Shown in pieces: positions 8,724 through 17,750 of a DNA stretch of 33,184 bases. A program made the position numbers and the translations under genes. Numbering within the stretch: position 1 is the stretch's first letter; the number at the start of each line of letters is the position of its first letter. Source of the stretch: CAZOWL01 sp964583605 (GTDB lineage Bacteria; Pseudomonadota; Gammaproteobacteria; Chromatiales; Chromatiaceae). The DNA lies in the NCBI GenBank assembly GCA_964583605.1, contig CAZOWL010000046.1, positions 1 to 33,184 on the forward strand. Direction: 5' to 3'. A model generated the notes under the pieces. That model made no database searches. It saw only the letters and a list, made by a program, of their open reading frames with translations, and was not told the DNA's origin.

Positions 8724-9983
8724 CTAAGCGCGGCGGTAGACCGGGAAACGGCCGCAGAGCTCGAGGACCTTGTCCTTGACCTCCGCGATGACATCTTGAG
8801 CGCCGTGGGCGTCGATGATGTCGCACATCCAGCCGGCGAGCTCACGGGCCTCGGCTGTGCCCAGGCCGCGTGTCGTGATCGCCGGGGTCCCCACCCGGAT
8901 GCCGCTCGTGACGAAGGGCGATTGCGGATCGTTCGGCACGGCGTTCTTGTTCACCGTGATGTTCGCGGCGCCGAGCCAGGCATCGACGTCCTTGCCGGTC
9001 AGGCCTTGGGCGATCAAGCTGACCAAGAACAGATGGTCGTTGGTGCCGCCCGAGACCACGTCGTAACCGCGGGCGAGGAACACCTCGGCCATCGTCTGGG
9101 CATTGTGCAGCACCTGCCCCTGGTAGGTCTTGAAGCTCGGCTCCATCGCCTCCTTGAGGGCCACGGCCTTGGCGGCGATGACATGCATCAGCGGGCCGCC
9201 CTGGGTGCCGGGAAAGACCATCGAGTTGAGCCGCTTCTCGATGTCTGGGTTCGCCTTCGCCAGGATCAGGCCGCCGCGTGGGCCGCGCAGCGTCTTGTGC
9301 GTCGTCGTCGTCGTGACGTCGGCGATCGGGACCGGATTCGGATAGAGGCCGGCGGCGACGAGACCGGCGACATGGGCCATGTCGACCAATAGGTAGGCGC
9401 CGACCTCATCGGCAATGGCCCGGAGGCGTGCCCAGTCGACGACCCGCGAATAGGCCGAGAAGCCGGCGACGATCATCCGCGGCCGATGCTCGCGGGCGAG
9501 CCGCTCGACCTGGACGTAGTCGATCTCGCCAGTCGCCTTGTCCAAGCCGTACTGCACGGCGTGGTAGAGCTTGCCCGAGAAGTTCGGCTTGGCCCCATGG
9601 GTCAGGTGCCCGCCGTCAGCAAGGCTCATGCCGAGCACGGTATCCCCCGGCTCGCACAGGGCCATGTAGACGGCGGCGTTCGCCTGCGAGCCGGAGTGGG
9701 GCTGCACGTTCGCATAGTCGGCGCCGAAGAGCTGCTTGGCCCGCGCGATGGCCAGCCGCTCGGCGACATCGACGTGCTCGCAGCCCCCATAGTAGCGTTT
9801 GCCGGGGTAGCCCTCCGCGTACTTGTTCGTCATGACCCCGCCCTGGGCCTGCATGACTCGCGGACTGGCATAGTTCTCGGACGCGATCAGCTCGATGTGC
9901 TCCTCCTGGCGGCGCTCCTCGGCCTGGATCGCCTGCCAGAGCTCATCATCGTAGCCGGCAATGTGCATCGATTGATCGAACAT
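8724..9983 (-). CDS. glyA: Serine hydroxymethyltransferase
   Basis: GlyA interconverts serine and glycine, charging tetrahydrofolate with a one-carbon unit; it is a cytosolic PLP enzyme. The 419 residues match the usual length. The PLP lysine is Lys230 within TTTTTHKTLRGPRGG, and the substrate-binding ELIASENY is at 31-38. The ATG at 9983 follows GAGGAAG. It is the first gene of glyA-nrdR-ribD. The 70-base gap upstream probably carries the promoter, but no strong consensus is visible. Supplying folate one-carbon units next to riboflavin synthesis and nucleotide-reduction control fits a nucleotide/cofactor operon. Confidence 0.97.
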   Translation of the reverse strand: MFDQSMHIAGYDDELWQAIQAEERRQEEHIELIASENYASPRVMQAQGGVMTNKYAEGYPGKRYYGGCEHVDVAERLAIARAKQLFGADYANVQPHSGSQANAAVYMALCEPGDTVLGMSLADGGHLTHGAKPNFSGKLYHAVQYGLDKATGEIDYVQVERLAREHRPRMIVAGFSAYSRVVDWARLRAIADEVGAYLLVDMAHVAGLVAAGLYPNPVPIADVTTTTTHKTLRGPRGGLILAKANPDIEKRLNSMVFPGTQGGPLMHVIAAKAVALKEAMEPSFKTYQGQVLHNAQTMAEVFLARGYDVVSGGTNDHLFLVSLIAQGLTGKDVDAWLGAANITVNKNAVPNDPQSPFVTSGIRVGTPAITTRGLGTAEARELAGWMCDIIDAHGAQDVIAEVKDKVLELCGRFPVYRRA

Positions 9984-10053
9984 AGCGTCTTCCTCAACGG
10001 CAAAAACGTCTCATGATAACGGATGTAGCCACACACGCACGGGGTCAACCCGA

Positions 10054-10543
10054 ATGCCTCAGCAGCGAGCGCTTGTCGGACACCTGACCGACGCTAATCA
10101 CATCGATGCGCTGGTCGATCAGGGCAAGACCTCCTTTGCCGCCGAGAAGCAGCTAGAGGCGCGGGGCGCCGTGGACAAGGCGGTGGCGCTCGATCCGAAG
10201 GCCTCCGGGGCGCTGCTGCTGCGCGCGGCGCTGGAGGACCGTGCCGGTGACACCAAGGCCGCGGAGGCCTCGGCAAAGGTGGCGCTGGCGGCCGATCCGA
10301 CGAACGATGAGCCCTACGCGATGCTCGCCGTCGGCTGCGCGCGAGACCGGCGGGCCACCGATGCCGATACGTGGCCGAAAGCGGCCGGACGACGCCAAGC
10401 CTGTCTACCGGGCCCTGTTCGAGCGCCGCGGCACGGCCGCCTCGGACCTCGCGGCGCGCAAGCAGCTGACCAGCCTCCTCATGGGCGACGGCGACAAAGA
10501 GGAGGCCGCCCGCCTGGTCGCCGAGGTCCTCGAGGCAGAATAA
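10054..10543 (+). pseudogene. Frameshifted TPR-repeat protein remnant
   Basis: Two plus-strand frames together read as one tetratricopeptide-like protein. The first frame, from an ATG at 10054, gives AVDKAVALDPKASGALLLRA and then ADPTNDEPYAMLAV, typical TPR helices. Sense is lost near 10330-10385. The second frame then continues with DDAKPVYRALFERRG and KEEAARLVAEVLEAE, ending at TAA 10541-10543. A single indel near 10350-10380 would restore one frame of about 160 residues. Neither frame has a strong ribosome-binding site. The complete protein would be shorter than most TPR scaffolds, so the remnant may also be truncated. A sequencing error is the alternative explanation. Confidence 0.6.
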
Positions 10544-10685
10544 GCACTGTCCCGTTTCCACTCGTTTCCACTTACGGCGGTCAGGGACACGCGATCTGTG
10601 AGAACATGGGCACTAGATCGAACCAGAGTCCCTCATCGGCCGCTCCGTCGGCCGGCGCCCCCCGGATGCGAAGGAGATCTCACCG

Positions 10686-11522
10686 ATGAAGGTCGCCGCA
10701 TTCTCAGACGTCCAAGCGAATCTGCCCGCGATGGAGGTCGCTGCCGAAGAGATCATCAGCTGGCGGCCGGACCTGGTCGTCATGGCCGGCGACCTGATCA
10801 ATCGAGGTCCGAACAGTCGCGGCTGTCTGGAGTTGTTCACCGAGCTGCGCCAAGCCTACGGTTGGCTTCCGGTGCGAGGCAACCACGAGGTGTGGGTGCT
10901 GCGCTGCCGCCGGGAGGCACCGGAGTCAGCGATCGCTGCACAGCTCCGCCAGTTCACGGATTGGACCGGCCAGCAGATCGCCGACCTTATTTCAAGCCTC
11001 GCCGATTGGCCGGATCACCTTTGCTTTCCAGGTTCGGGCGACGACAGCTGGGTGCATGTCACGCACGGAACGTTAGCGGGCAACCGCGACGGGATCTCCG
11101 CAAGCGTCCTCGACGCGGAGCTCGCCGGCAAGCTGCCATCGGACATCGCCCTGTTCATCACCGCGCATACGCACAAGCCATTGATCCGCGACCTTGGCAA
11201 GACACGCATCTTGAACGTCGGCTCGGTGGGCTCGCCGTTCGATGGCGACCCGCGCGGCAGCTATGCCCGGATCGAGCTTCGCGGCGGACAGTGGCGGACC
11301 GAGATTCGGCGGTTTGCCTATGATCGGGCCCGCACCGAGCGGGACTTCCACGACTCAGGCTTCCTGAGCGAGGGCGGACCGCTCACACGCATCCTTCACG
11401 AGGAGTGGCGCCGCACGCGGCTCCTCATGCCGAGCTGGGTGGCGCGCTTCCAGCCGGCCGTCCTGGCTGGGGAGATCGGCCTGGATCAGGCCGTGGAACG
11501 GTTCCTGAAGGAGGTCGACTGA
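10686..11522 (+). CDS. Calcineurin-like metallophosphoesterase
   Basis: The 278-residue protein has the metallophosphoesterase motifs: SDVQ at 7-10, GDLINRG at about 35-41, GNHE at about 63-66, VTHGT at about 123, and AHTH at about 158-161. These residues coordinate a two-metal centre that hydrolyses phosphoesters. In motif I the usual Asp-x-His is Asp-x-Gln, so one metal ligand is replaced. A C-terminal extension of about 75 residues follows the catalytic core. The ATG follows AAGGAG. The gene stands alone downstream of the TPR remnant. The substrate cannot be told from sequence; nucleotide or protein phosphatase activity are both possible. Confidence 0.85.
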   Translation: MKVAAFSDVQANLPAMEVAAEEIISWRPDLVVMAGDLINRGPNSRGCLELFTELRQAYGWLPVRGNHEVWVLRCRREAPESAIAAQLRQFTDWTGQQIADLISSLADWPDHLCFPGSGDDSWVHVTHGTLAGNRDGISASVLDAELAGKLPSDIALFITAHTHKPLIRDLGKTRILNVGSVGSPFDGDPRGSYARIELRGGQWRTEIRRFAYDRARTERDFHDSGFLSEGGPLTRILHEEWRRTRLLMPSWVARFQPAVLAGEIGLDQAVERFLKEVD

Positions 11523-11693
11523 CCTGGGACGACACCAGGCCGCGATGACACAAGCCGGGAAGGTACGCGATGCGCACCCTAGGCTATGAGGCACGGTAAC
11601 CCGATCGGCGACTGTCCTGGCCATTTCTGTACCATAAGGTCTATGCGAGGCGAATTGCGTCCTTCCTCCCCCGCCTAGGTCACTCCGCGGGGC

Positions 11694-11798
11694 TCACCCG
11701 TTTTTCGCCTTCTTCGACGGCACCTTATGCGGCCGGGTCTTGCCATAACTACCCCGATTGATCTTGCCTCGACGGGTACGCCGATCGCCTTTCGCCAT
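11694..11798 (-). CDS. Small ribosomal-subunit protein Thx
   Basis: A 34-codon gene, too small for most callers. The product starts MAKGDRRTRRGKINRGSYGK and ends in a Lys-rich tail, matching the Thx (bS31) family of very basic 30S proteins first known from Thermus. These sit in a cavity of the small-subunit head and stabilise rRNA. A strong GGAGG ribosome-binding site precedes the ATG at 11798. It lies 116 bases after hisC on the same strand and may be read from the his transcript or its own promoter. Bases 11523-11693 downstream show no feature. Confidence 0.85.
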   Translation of the reverse strand: MAKGDRRTRRGKINRGSYGKTRPHKVPSKKAKNG

Positions 11799-11914
11799 GA
11801 CTGAGCCTCCAAAAAAGATTGCTTCTGTTTCGTCAGTTGGTGCAGCCGCGGAGCGCGGACAGTTGCCGCCGACGGCCAAGACACCCATGTCCATGCATGC
11901 ACGCGGGCGACCAA

Positions 11915-12997
11915 TCATCGCTCGAGTGCCGCCACTAGCGCTCCGATGAATGCGCGATTCTCTTCCGGCCGGCCAACGGTGACACGCAGGCAATCCGCGA
12001 GCAGCGGATCGGCGCCGTCGAGACACTTGACCAGGATCCCGCTGGCCTTCAAGTCCTCGAAGACGCGGCGCGCCTGACCCACCGGCAGACGCATCAGGAT
12101 GAAGTTGGTCTCGCTCGGATAGGGATGCACACCCGCGATCCCGTCCAGCGTCGCGAAGAGGGCATCCCTGTCCGCCCGGATCTGGCGGCATTGTGCCTCG
12201 AAGACCTCCTGATGTGCGAGCGCGAAGACGACGCTCGCCTGCGTGAGCACATTGACATTGTAGGGCAGGCGCGTCTTATCGATCTCGCGGATAAGATCCG
12301 GCGGGCCGGCCAGGTAGCCGAGCCGCAGCCCGGCGAGGCCCATCTTGGACAGCGTGCGCAACACCAGGAGGTTCGGCCACTCACCCAGCCGCGGCAGGAA
12401 GCTCGCGTCCGTGAAAGGCGCATAGGCCTCATCGACGATCACCAGGCCCGGGGTCGCAGCGAGGATCTCCTCGACCGCCTGCGCATCAAACAGATTCCCG
12501 GTCGGGTTGTTCGGGTAGGCGAGAAAGACCAGGCTGGGGGACGAGGCCGAGATCGCGTCCAGCACGGCCGGCAGATCGAGCGCAAAGTCGTCGCGGGCGA
12601 GCGGCACGCCGACGTACTGGAGCCCCGCGAAGACGCCGATCAGCCGGTACATCGCGAAGCCTGGGTCGACGGACAAGACGCACCGGCCGGGCCCGGCAAC
12701 GGTCAGCGCCAGCATCTGGATCAGCTCGTCCGAGCCGTTGCCGAGCAGGATCCCTGACTCGGCGGGGATGTCCATCGCCGCCCGCAAGGCGTGCTCCAGC
12801 GCCGGTGCGCGTGGGTCGGGATAGCGATTGACGGCGACCCCCTGAAGCGCCTCCAGCCACCGGCCACGGATCGCGTCAGGCCAGGGATAAGGGTTCTCCA
12901 TCGCATCGAGCTTGACCAGCCCCGTCGCGTCGGGCACCGCATAGGCCTTCAGCGCGCGGATCTCCGCGCGCGTCACGCGCTCGACGAGGTCAGACAC
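11915..12997 (-). CDS. hisC: Histidinol-phosphate aminotransferase
   Basis: HisC converts imidazole-acetol phosphate and glutamate to histidinol phosphate, using PLP. I start at the GTG at 12997, which overlaps the end of hisD and gives 360 residues, the normal family length. The ATG at 13060 would add 21 unlikely residues inside hisD. The PLP lysine is Lys218 in TLSKMGLAGLRLGY, and the PLP-contacting Asp189 is in VIVDEAY. The phosphate-binding NGSDEL lies near residue 87. The final gene of hisG-hisD-hisC. Confidence 0.94.
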   Translation of the reverse strand: MSDLVERVTRAEIRALKAYAVPDATGLVKLDAMENPYPWPDAIRGRWLEALQGVAVNRYPDPRAPALEHALRAAMDIPAESGILLGNGSDELIQMLALTVAGPGRCVLSVDPGFAMYRLIGVFAGLQYVGVPLARDDFALDLPAVLDAISASSPSLVFLAYPNNPTGNLFDAQAVEEILAATPGLVIVDEAYAPFTDASFLPRLGEWPNLLVLRTLSKMGLAGLRLGYLAGPPDLIREIDKTRLPYNVNVLTQASVVFALAHQEVFEAQCRQIRADRDALFATLDGIAGVHPYPSETNFILMRLPVGQARRVFEDLKASGILVKCLDGADPLLADCLRVTVGRPEENRAFIGALVAALER

Positions 12998-14327
12998 CCG
13001 TCTCGTCCGTGCCGCCGGCCTGCTCGGCGCCCTGCCTGCGATACTCCGCTGATCGGGCATGCGCCGTGAGGCCCTCGCCGCGGGCCATCAGCGAGGCGGT
13101 CCGCCCGAGCATATCGGCACCCGCGGGCGAGGCCATGATCAGGCTCGAGCGCTTCTGGAAATCGTAAACGCCGAGCGGTGAGGAAAAGCGCGCGGTGCGC
13201 GACGTCGGCAGCACGTGGTTCGGTCCAGCGCAGTAGTCGCCGATCGCCTCGGCGGTGTGCCGCCCCATGAAGATCGCCCCGGCGTGGCGGATCCGCGCCG
13301 CGACAGACTGAGGGTCCGCGAGCGACAGCTCGAGGTGCTCCGGGGCGATGCGATTGGCCAGCGTGACCGCCTCGTCGAGATCGCACACCAAGATCAGCGC
13401 TCCCCGCTCGCGCAAGGCCGTCGCGATGACCTTTTGGCGCTCCATCTGCGGGAGCAGACGCTCGATGCTCGCTGCGACCCGATCGAGATAGGCCGCATCC
13501 CACGCGACCAACATGGCCTGGGCGTCTTCGTCATGCTCGGCCTGCGAGAAGAGATCCATCGCGATCCAGTCGGGATCCGTCTCGCCGTCGCAGAGGATCA
13601 GGATCTCGGAGGGGCCTGCGATCATGTCGATGCCGACCTGCCCGAAGACGGCCCGCTTGGCGGTGGCGACGAAGATGTTGCCGGGCCCGACGATCTTGTC
13701 GACACACGGCACCAACTCGGTGCCAAAGGCTAAGGCCGCGACTGCTTGGGCGCCGCCAATCGCGAACGCGCGGGTCACGCCGGCGATGTGGGCGGCGGCG
13801 AGAACCAACTCGTTCTGCTCGCCCCCGGGGGCGGGCACGACCATGATCAACTCGGGCACCCCGGCGACCTTGGCCGGGATCGCATTCATGAGTACTGACG
13901 AGGGATAGGCCGCCTTGCCACCCGGGACGTAGAGCCCTACTCGATCGAGCGGCGTGACCTGTTGCCCAAGCAGGGTCCCATCCGGCTCGCGGTAGCTCCA
14001 GCCAGAGAGCTTCTGGTGCTCGGCATAGTCACGGATCCGCTGAGCAGCGCTCGACAGGGCCTCGCGCTGACCGGTCGGAATCTGTTGCCAGGCCTGCACG
14101 AGGCGCGCGACCGGGATCTCGAGGTCGCTCGACTGTGCAGGCTCCCAGCCATCGAACCGTGTCGTGTAATCAAGCAAGGCCTGGTCGCCGCGCTCGCGCA
14201 CCGCAGCCAGAATGGTGGTCACGGTCTCCTGCACCTCTTGACTGGAGACCGACTCCCACGCCAACAAGCGCTCGAGGCGGTCATCGAAGTCCGCCTCGCT
14301 GCTGGACAATCGGTTGATCTCTGCCAC
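12990..14327 (-). CDS. hisD: Histidinol dehydrogenase
   Basis: HisD carries out the last two oxidations of histidine synthesis, histidinol to histidine, with NAD and zinc. The 445 residues match the family. The segment SQAEHDEDAQ carries the expected zinc-binding Gln and His, and GPNHVLPTSRTARFSSPLG is the conserved substrate loop. The start is GTG at 14327 with AGGAGT upstream. It follows hisG after 49 bases and overlaps hisC. Confidence 0.97.
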   Translation of the reverse strand: MAEINRLSSSEADFDDRLERLLAWESVSSQEVQETVTTILAAVRERGDQALLDYTTRFDGWEPAQSSDLEIPVARLVQAWQQIPTGQREALSSAAQRIRDYAEHQKLSGWSYREPDGTLLGQQVTPLDRVGLYVPGGKAAYPSSVLMNAIPAKVAGVPELIMVVPAPGGEQNELVLAAAHIAGVTRAFAIGGAQAVAALAFGTELVPCVDKIVGPGNIFVATAKRAVFGQVGIDMIAGPSEILILCDGETDPDWIAMDLFSQAEHDEDAQAMLVAWDAAYLDRVAASIERLLPQMERQKVIATALRERGALILVCDLDEAVTLANRIAPEHLELSLADPQSVAARIRHAGAIFMGRHTAEAIGDYCAGPNHVLPTSRTARFSSPLGVYDFQKRSSLIMASPAGADMLGRTASLMARGEGLTAHARSAEYRRQGAEQAGGTDETGV

Positions 14328-14376
14328 AGTCGGTACTCCTTCGCCCCGCGCCGTTGCGGGCCGGGCGATGTCAGTT

Positions 14377-15024
14377 CTACGTCGGATCGGCGCTCACGGC
14401 CCGTCGCAGCACAGCGAGCAGGTCCATGACGACCTGATGCTTGGTCTTCCACGAGGCCTTGTTGATGACCAACCGGGCGCTGATGTCCGCGATGTGCTCC
14501 AATGGCACCAGGCCGTTGGCCTTGAGGGTGTTCCCGCTCTCAACTAAATCGACGATCAGGTCGGAAAGGCCGACGAGCGGCGCCAATTCCATCGAGCCGT
14601 AGAGCTTGATGATCTCGACCTGCTTACCTTGCGCCGCGAAGTGCCGCTCGGCACTGCGCACAAACTTGGTCGCGATACGTAGTCGGCCCGGCCCAAGATC
14701 CGAATCAGGGATCCCTGCCACCATCATTCGACAACGGGCAATGCCGAGATCCAATGGCTCATAGAGACCCTCGCCACCATGCTCCATCAGGACATCCTTG
14801 CCGGCCACGCCTAAATCGGCGGCGCCATACTCGACGTAGGTCGGCACGTCGGCCGCACGGATGAGCACCAGCTTGACCTTCGGCGAGCTGGTCTCAAGGA
14901 TCAGCTTGCGGCTCGTCTCCGGATCGTCGAGCGGAACAATGCCGGCCTGGGCCAGCAGCGGCAAGGTATCCGCGAAGATGCGGCCCTTCGGCAAGGCGAT
15001 GGTCAGCGGACTCGCGGTCGGCAC
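14377..15024 (-). CDS. hisG: ATP phosphoribosyltransferase, short form HisG
   Basis: HisG condenses ATP with PRPP, the committed step of histidine synthesis. At 215 residues it is the short form (HisG-S), which lacks the C-terminal regulatory domain and in known systems needs the HisZ partner for activity and feedback control. No hisZ is in the window. The conserved LPKGRI is at about 10-15, and ESGNTLKANGL forms the PRPP-binding region. The start is GTG at 15024 with GAGGTG upstream. It lies 12 bases after murA, so it is probably co-transcribed from the mla-murA side. Confidence 0.95.
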   Translation of the reverse strand: MPTASPLTIALPKGRIFADTLPLLAQAGIVPLDDPETSRKLILETSSPKVKLVLIRAADVPTYVEYGAADLGVAGKDVLMEHGGEGLYEPLDLGIARCRMMVAGIPDSDLGPGRLRIATKFVRSAERHFAAQGKQVEIIKLYGSMELAPLVGLSDLIVDLVESGNTLKANGLVPLEHIADISARLVINKASWKTKHQVVMDLLAVLRRAVSADPT

Positions 15025-15036
15025 GGTCGATTCACC

Positions 15037-16296
15037 TCACGAAGACACACGGCGGATGACGGCGCCCAGCACCGAAAGCTTCTCTTCGATGTTGGCATAG
15101 CCGCGATCGATATGGTAGATACGGTCGACCAGTGTCTCGCCTTCTGCCACCAGACCCGCCAGAACGAGACTCGCCGAGGCACGCAGATCGGTCGCCATGA
15201 CCGGCGCCCCGATCAGGTGCTCGACACCGCGGCAAGTCGCTACGTTGCCCTCGATGCGGACATCTGCCCCCAGTCGCTGCATCTCCAGCACGTGCATGAA
15301 ACGGTTCTCGAAGACCGTCTCCGTCACGGTGGCGACCCCGTCCGCAATGCTGTTCAGGGCGCAGAACTGGGCCTGCATATCGGTCGGAAAGCCGGGATAG
15401 GGAGCTGTATGGATATCCACCGCCTGCGGGCGCCGGCCCGTCATGTCCAAATCGATCCAATCAGGCCCAACCTCGATCCGCGCCCCAGCCTCCCGGAGCT
15501 TGACCAGCACCGCTTCAAGAAGATCGGCCCGCGTATGGCGCAGTCGGACATGACCGCGTGTCATCGCAGCGGCGACCAGGTAGGTACCCGTCTCGATCCG
15601 GTCGGCCATGACACGATAGTGCGTGCCGGCCAAGCGCTCAACACCTTCGATCCGTATCGTATCGGTGCCGGCCCCCTCGATCCGCGCCCCCATGGCGGTC
15701 AGGAAGTCAGCGAGGTCGACCACTTCCGGCTCGCGCGCGGCGTTCTCGATGATCGTCACGCCCTTCGCCAAGACGGCGGCCATCATCAGATTCTCGGTAC
15801 CTGTCACGGTAACCAGATCCATCACGAGGCGCGCACCTTGTAGCCGCTTCGCGCGGGCGCGGATGTAGCCGCCCTCCACCTGGATCTCGGCCCCCATCGC
15901 CCGGAGCCCGGCGAGATGGAGGTTGACCGGTCGTGCGCCGATCGCACAGCCGCCGGGAAGCGAGACATCGGCGCAACCGAACCGGGCGAGAAGCGGCCCA
16001 AGCACAAGGATCGATGCCCGCATCGTCTTCACTAGCTCGTAGGGCGCGGCGAAGCGGTGGATCGGCGACGGGTCGATATGAATCTGCATGCGGTCATCGA
16101 CGGTGAGCCGCACACCCATCAGGCCGAGCAGCTCCATCGTCGTCGTGATGTCCCTGAGATGCGGGACATTGGCAAGCGTGACCGGACCGTCGGCCAGCAA
16201 GGTCCCGGCCAGGATCGGCAGCGCCGCGTTCTTGGCCCCGGCGATACTTATCTCGCCGGCGAGCGCCGCACCGCCGACGATCGAAAGCTTATCCAT
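15037..16296 (-). CDS. murA: UDP-GlcNAc enolpyruvyl transferase MurA
   Basis: MurA transfers enolpyruvate from PEP to UDP-N-acetylglucosamine, the first committed step of peptidoglycan synthesis. The 419 residues are full length. Lys22-Asn23 and the catalytic Cys117 in the loop GGCAIGARPV are present; the Cys is the residue fosfomycin alkylates. The ATG at 16296 has no clear ribosome-binding site. It lies between mlaB and hisG. In E. coli the BolA-like ibaG separates mlaB and murA, but here the gap is only 54 bases and ibaG is absent. Confidence 0.97.
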   Translation of the reverse strand: MDKLSIVGGAALAGEISIAGAKNAALPILAGTLLADGPVTLANVPHLRDITTTMELLGLMGVRLTVDDRMQIHIDPSPIHRFAAPYELVKTMRASILVLGPLLARFGCADVSLPGGCAIGARPVNLHLAGLRAMGAEIQVEGGYIRARAKRLQGARLVMDLVTVTGTENLMMAAVLAKGVTIIENAAREPEVVDLADFLTAMGARIEGAGTDTIRIEGVERLAGTHYRVMADRIETGTYLVAAAMTRGHVRLRHTRADLLEAVLVKLREAGARIEVGPDWIDLDMTGRRPQAVDIHTAPYPGFPTDMQAQFCALNSIADGVATVTETVFENRFMHVLEMQRLGADVRIEGNVATCRGVEHLIGAPVMATDLRASASLVLAGLVAEGETLVDRIYHIDRGYANIEEKLSVLGAVIRRVSS

Positions 16297-16350
16297 ACTT
16301 GTTGGTAATCGAAACAGGACCAGGTAGGTCGCCGCAGCGACCTGGAGAAG

Positions 16351-16665
16351 CTACGACTGGGGCCGGCGGCCGGTTCGGATTAGAGCCCCGAGGTTGCTCA
16401 GTCTCGCGAGCCGCTCCAGCGAATCGGGGAGGTTGGTGAGATGGAGGAATCGCTCGCGACGACGCGCCTGGCCTAGCCACTCCAGCAATAGGGCCAAGCC
16501 AGCGCTATTCGCGTGCTGCACACCGCCGAGATCAATACAGAGCTCACCGGCATCGGCGAAGACCCACTCCGGCAGCCCGACAAGGCCCCTGACACTGAAG
16601 AAATCGAGATCGCCCTCGAGGCGGAACGAGCCTTCGGAGAGGCGGACCAAGGTCACCGCGCTCAT
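16351..16665 (-). CDS. mlaB: STAS-domain protein MlaB
   Basis: The 104-residue cytosolic STAS protein matches MlaB, the small subunit that binds the MlaF ATPase and supports MlaFEDB complex activity. The core DLGGVQHANSAGLALLLEWL, at about residues 46-65, is the STAS signature helix region. It follows mlaC after three bases and completes mlaF-E-D-C-B. Confidence 0.9.
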   Translation of the reverse strand: MSAVTLVRLSEGSFRLEGDLDFFSVRGLVGLPEWVFADAGELCIDLGGVQHANSAGLALLLEWLGQARRRERFLHLTNLPDSLERLARLSNLGALIRTGRRPQS

Positions 16666-16668
16666 CGC

Positions 16669-17277
16669 TTACCCCTGGCCCGAACGATTCATTTCGTCCA
16701 GGCGGGCAATCAGACCGTCGAGACCGTCGCTGCGGATGATGGTCGCGAAGCTGCTGCGGTAGTTGGCCACCAGGCTCACATTGTTGATCACAAGATCGTA
16801 CACTTTCCAGGCCCCATCGCCGCCGTGCAGACGATAATCGATTGATATCAAGTCGCCACCCGGATTGTGGATCTCGGTCGCCACCGTCACTCGGTTCGCC
16901 TCTGGGCCCGGCTTGAGGGGCAGGTAACGGATCGCCTGCCCAGAATACTCGAGCAAGGCGCGGGCGTAGGTGCGGACCAATACCTCGCGAAAGCCCTCGG
17001 TCAGCGCGACACGCTGCGCCGCCGTTGTCTGCTGCCAATAGCGTCCCAGCGCGCCACGGGTGATGCGCTCGAAGTCGAAGTGCGGCAGGACGATCCGCTC
17101 GACCAACTGGAATATCAGCTGTGGATCCGTCTCGATCTCGCCACGGCGCTGCTCTAAGACCTCGAGCATCCGCTCGCTTGTCTCCTCTACGAGCGCGGTC
17201 GCGGTGTCCGTCGCGGCCGGTGAGGCCGCGGCCCACAGGATCACCAGCAACAATATCACGACTCGGCGCATGGTCAT
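16669..17277 (-). CDS. mlaC: Periplasmic phospholipid-binding protein MlaC
   Basis: MlaC shuttles phospholipids through the periplasm between the outer-membrane MlaA complex and the inner-membrane MlaFEDB complex. The 202-residue product has a signal peptide at about residues 1-22 (RRVVILLLVILWAAASPA). The mature fold carries the family pattern FDFERITRGALGRYWQ at about 73-88. The ATG overlaps the mlaD stop as ATGA, so translation is coupled. Confidence 0.94.
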   Translation of the reverse strand: MTMRRVVILLLVILWAAASPAATDTATALVEETSERMLEVLEQRRGEIETDPQLIFQLVERIVLPHFDFERITRGALGRYWQQTTAAQRVALTEGFREVLVRTYARALLEYSGQAIRYLPLKPGPEANRVTVATEIHNPGGDLISIDYRLHGGDGAWKVYDLVINNVSLVANYRSSFATIIRSDGLDGLIARLDEMNRSGQG

Positions 17278-17744
17278 TGAGCCCCCTCCTGTGCCTTGCT
17301 GAGCAGGAACTGACCGATCATCTGCTCCAACACCAAGGCCGACTGCGTGTGCACAATCTGGTCCCCATCGCCTAAATAATCCGGACTGCCTCCAGGATCG
17401 AGGCCGATGTATTGCTCCCCCAGGAGCCCGGCGGTGTAGATGTTGGCGAAGGTATCGGACGGGATAGTGTCATATTGCGGATCGATGACCAAGGTGACGA
17501 CGGCCTCGTAGGTGGATTTGTCGAAATCGATCGACTTGATGCGGCCGACGCGGACCCCGGCCATGCTGACCGGTGCGCGCACCTTCAAGCTCCCAACATT
17601 GTCGAACCGGGCCGTCAACCGGTAGCCGTCGTCGGCCGGGGCCGAGCTCAGGTTACTCACCTGCATGGCGAGGAAGAAGAGCGCCACAAGCCCTCCGGCC
17701 ATGAATGTCCCCACGAGGATCTCGATCGTGCGGCCAGCCACCAT
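17274..17744 (-). CDS. mlaD: MCE-domain lipid transporter subunit MlaD
   Basis: MlaD is a single-pass inner-membrane protein whose MCE domain forms a hexameric ring that carries lipid between MlaE and MlaC. A membrane segment lies at about residues 7-29. The MCE domain runs over about 38-117 and includes RFDNVGSLKVRAPVSMAGVR. At 156 residues it is shorter than E. coli MlaD (183), mainly at the C-terminal tail. A GGGGAG ribosome-binding site precedes the ATG at 17744. Six bases separate it from mlaE. Confidence 0.95.
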   Translation of the reverse strand: MVAGRTIEILVGTFMAGGLVALFFLAMQVSNLSSAPADDGYRLTARFDNVGSLKVRAPVSMAGVRVGRIKSIDFDKSTYEAVVTLVIDPQYDTIPSDTFANIYTAGLLGEQYIGLDPGGSPDYLGDGDQIVHTQSALVLEQMIGQFLLSKAQEGAQ

Positions 17745-17750
17745 AAATCA

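Noticed and set aside
10022..10048. TTGACC...TACATC as a glyA promoter
   Set aside because: The spacer is only 15 bases and the -10 is a weak match.
12998..13060. ATG start of hisC at 13060
   Set aside because: It would add 21 low-complexity residues inside hisD; the GTG at 12997 gives the normal family length.
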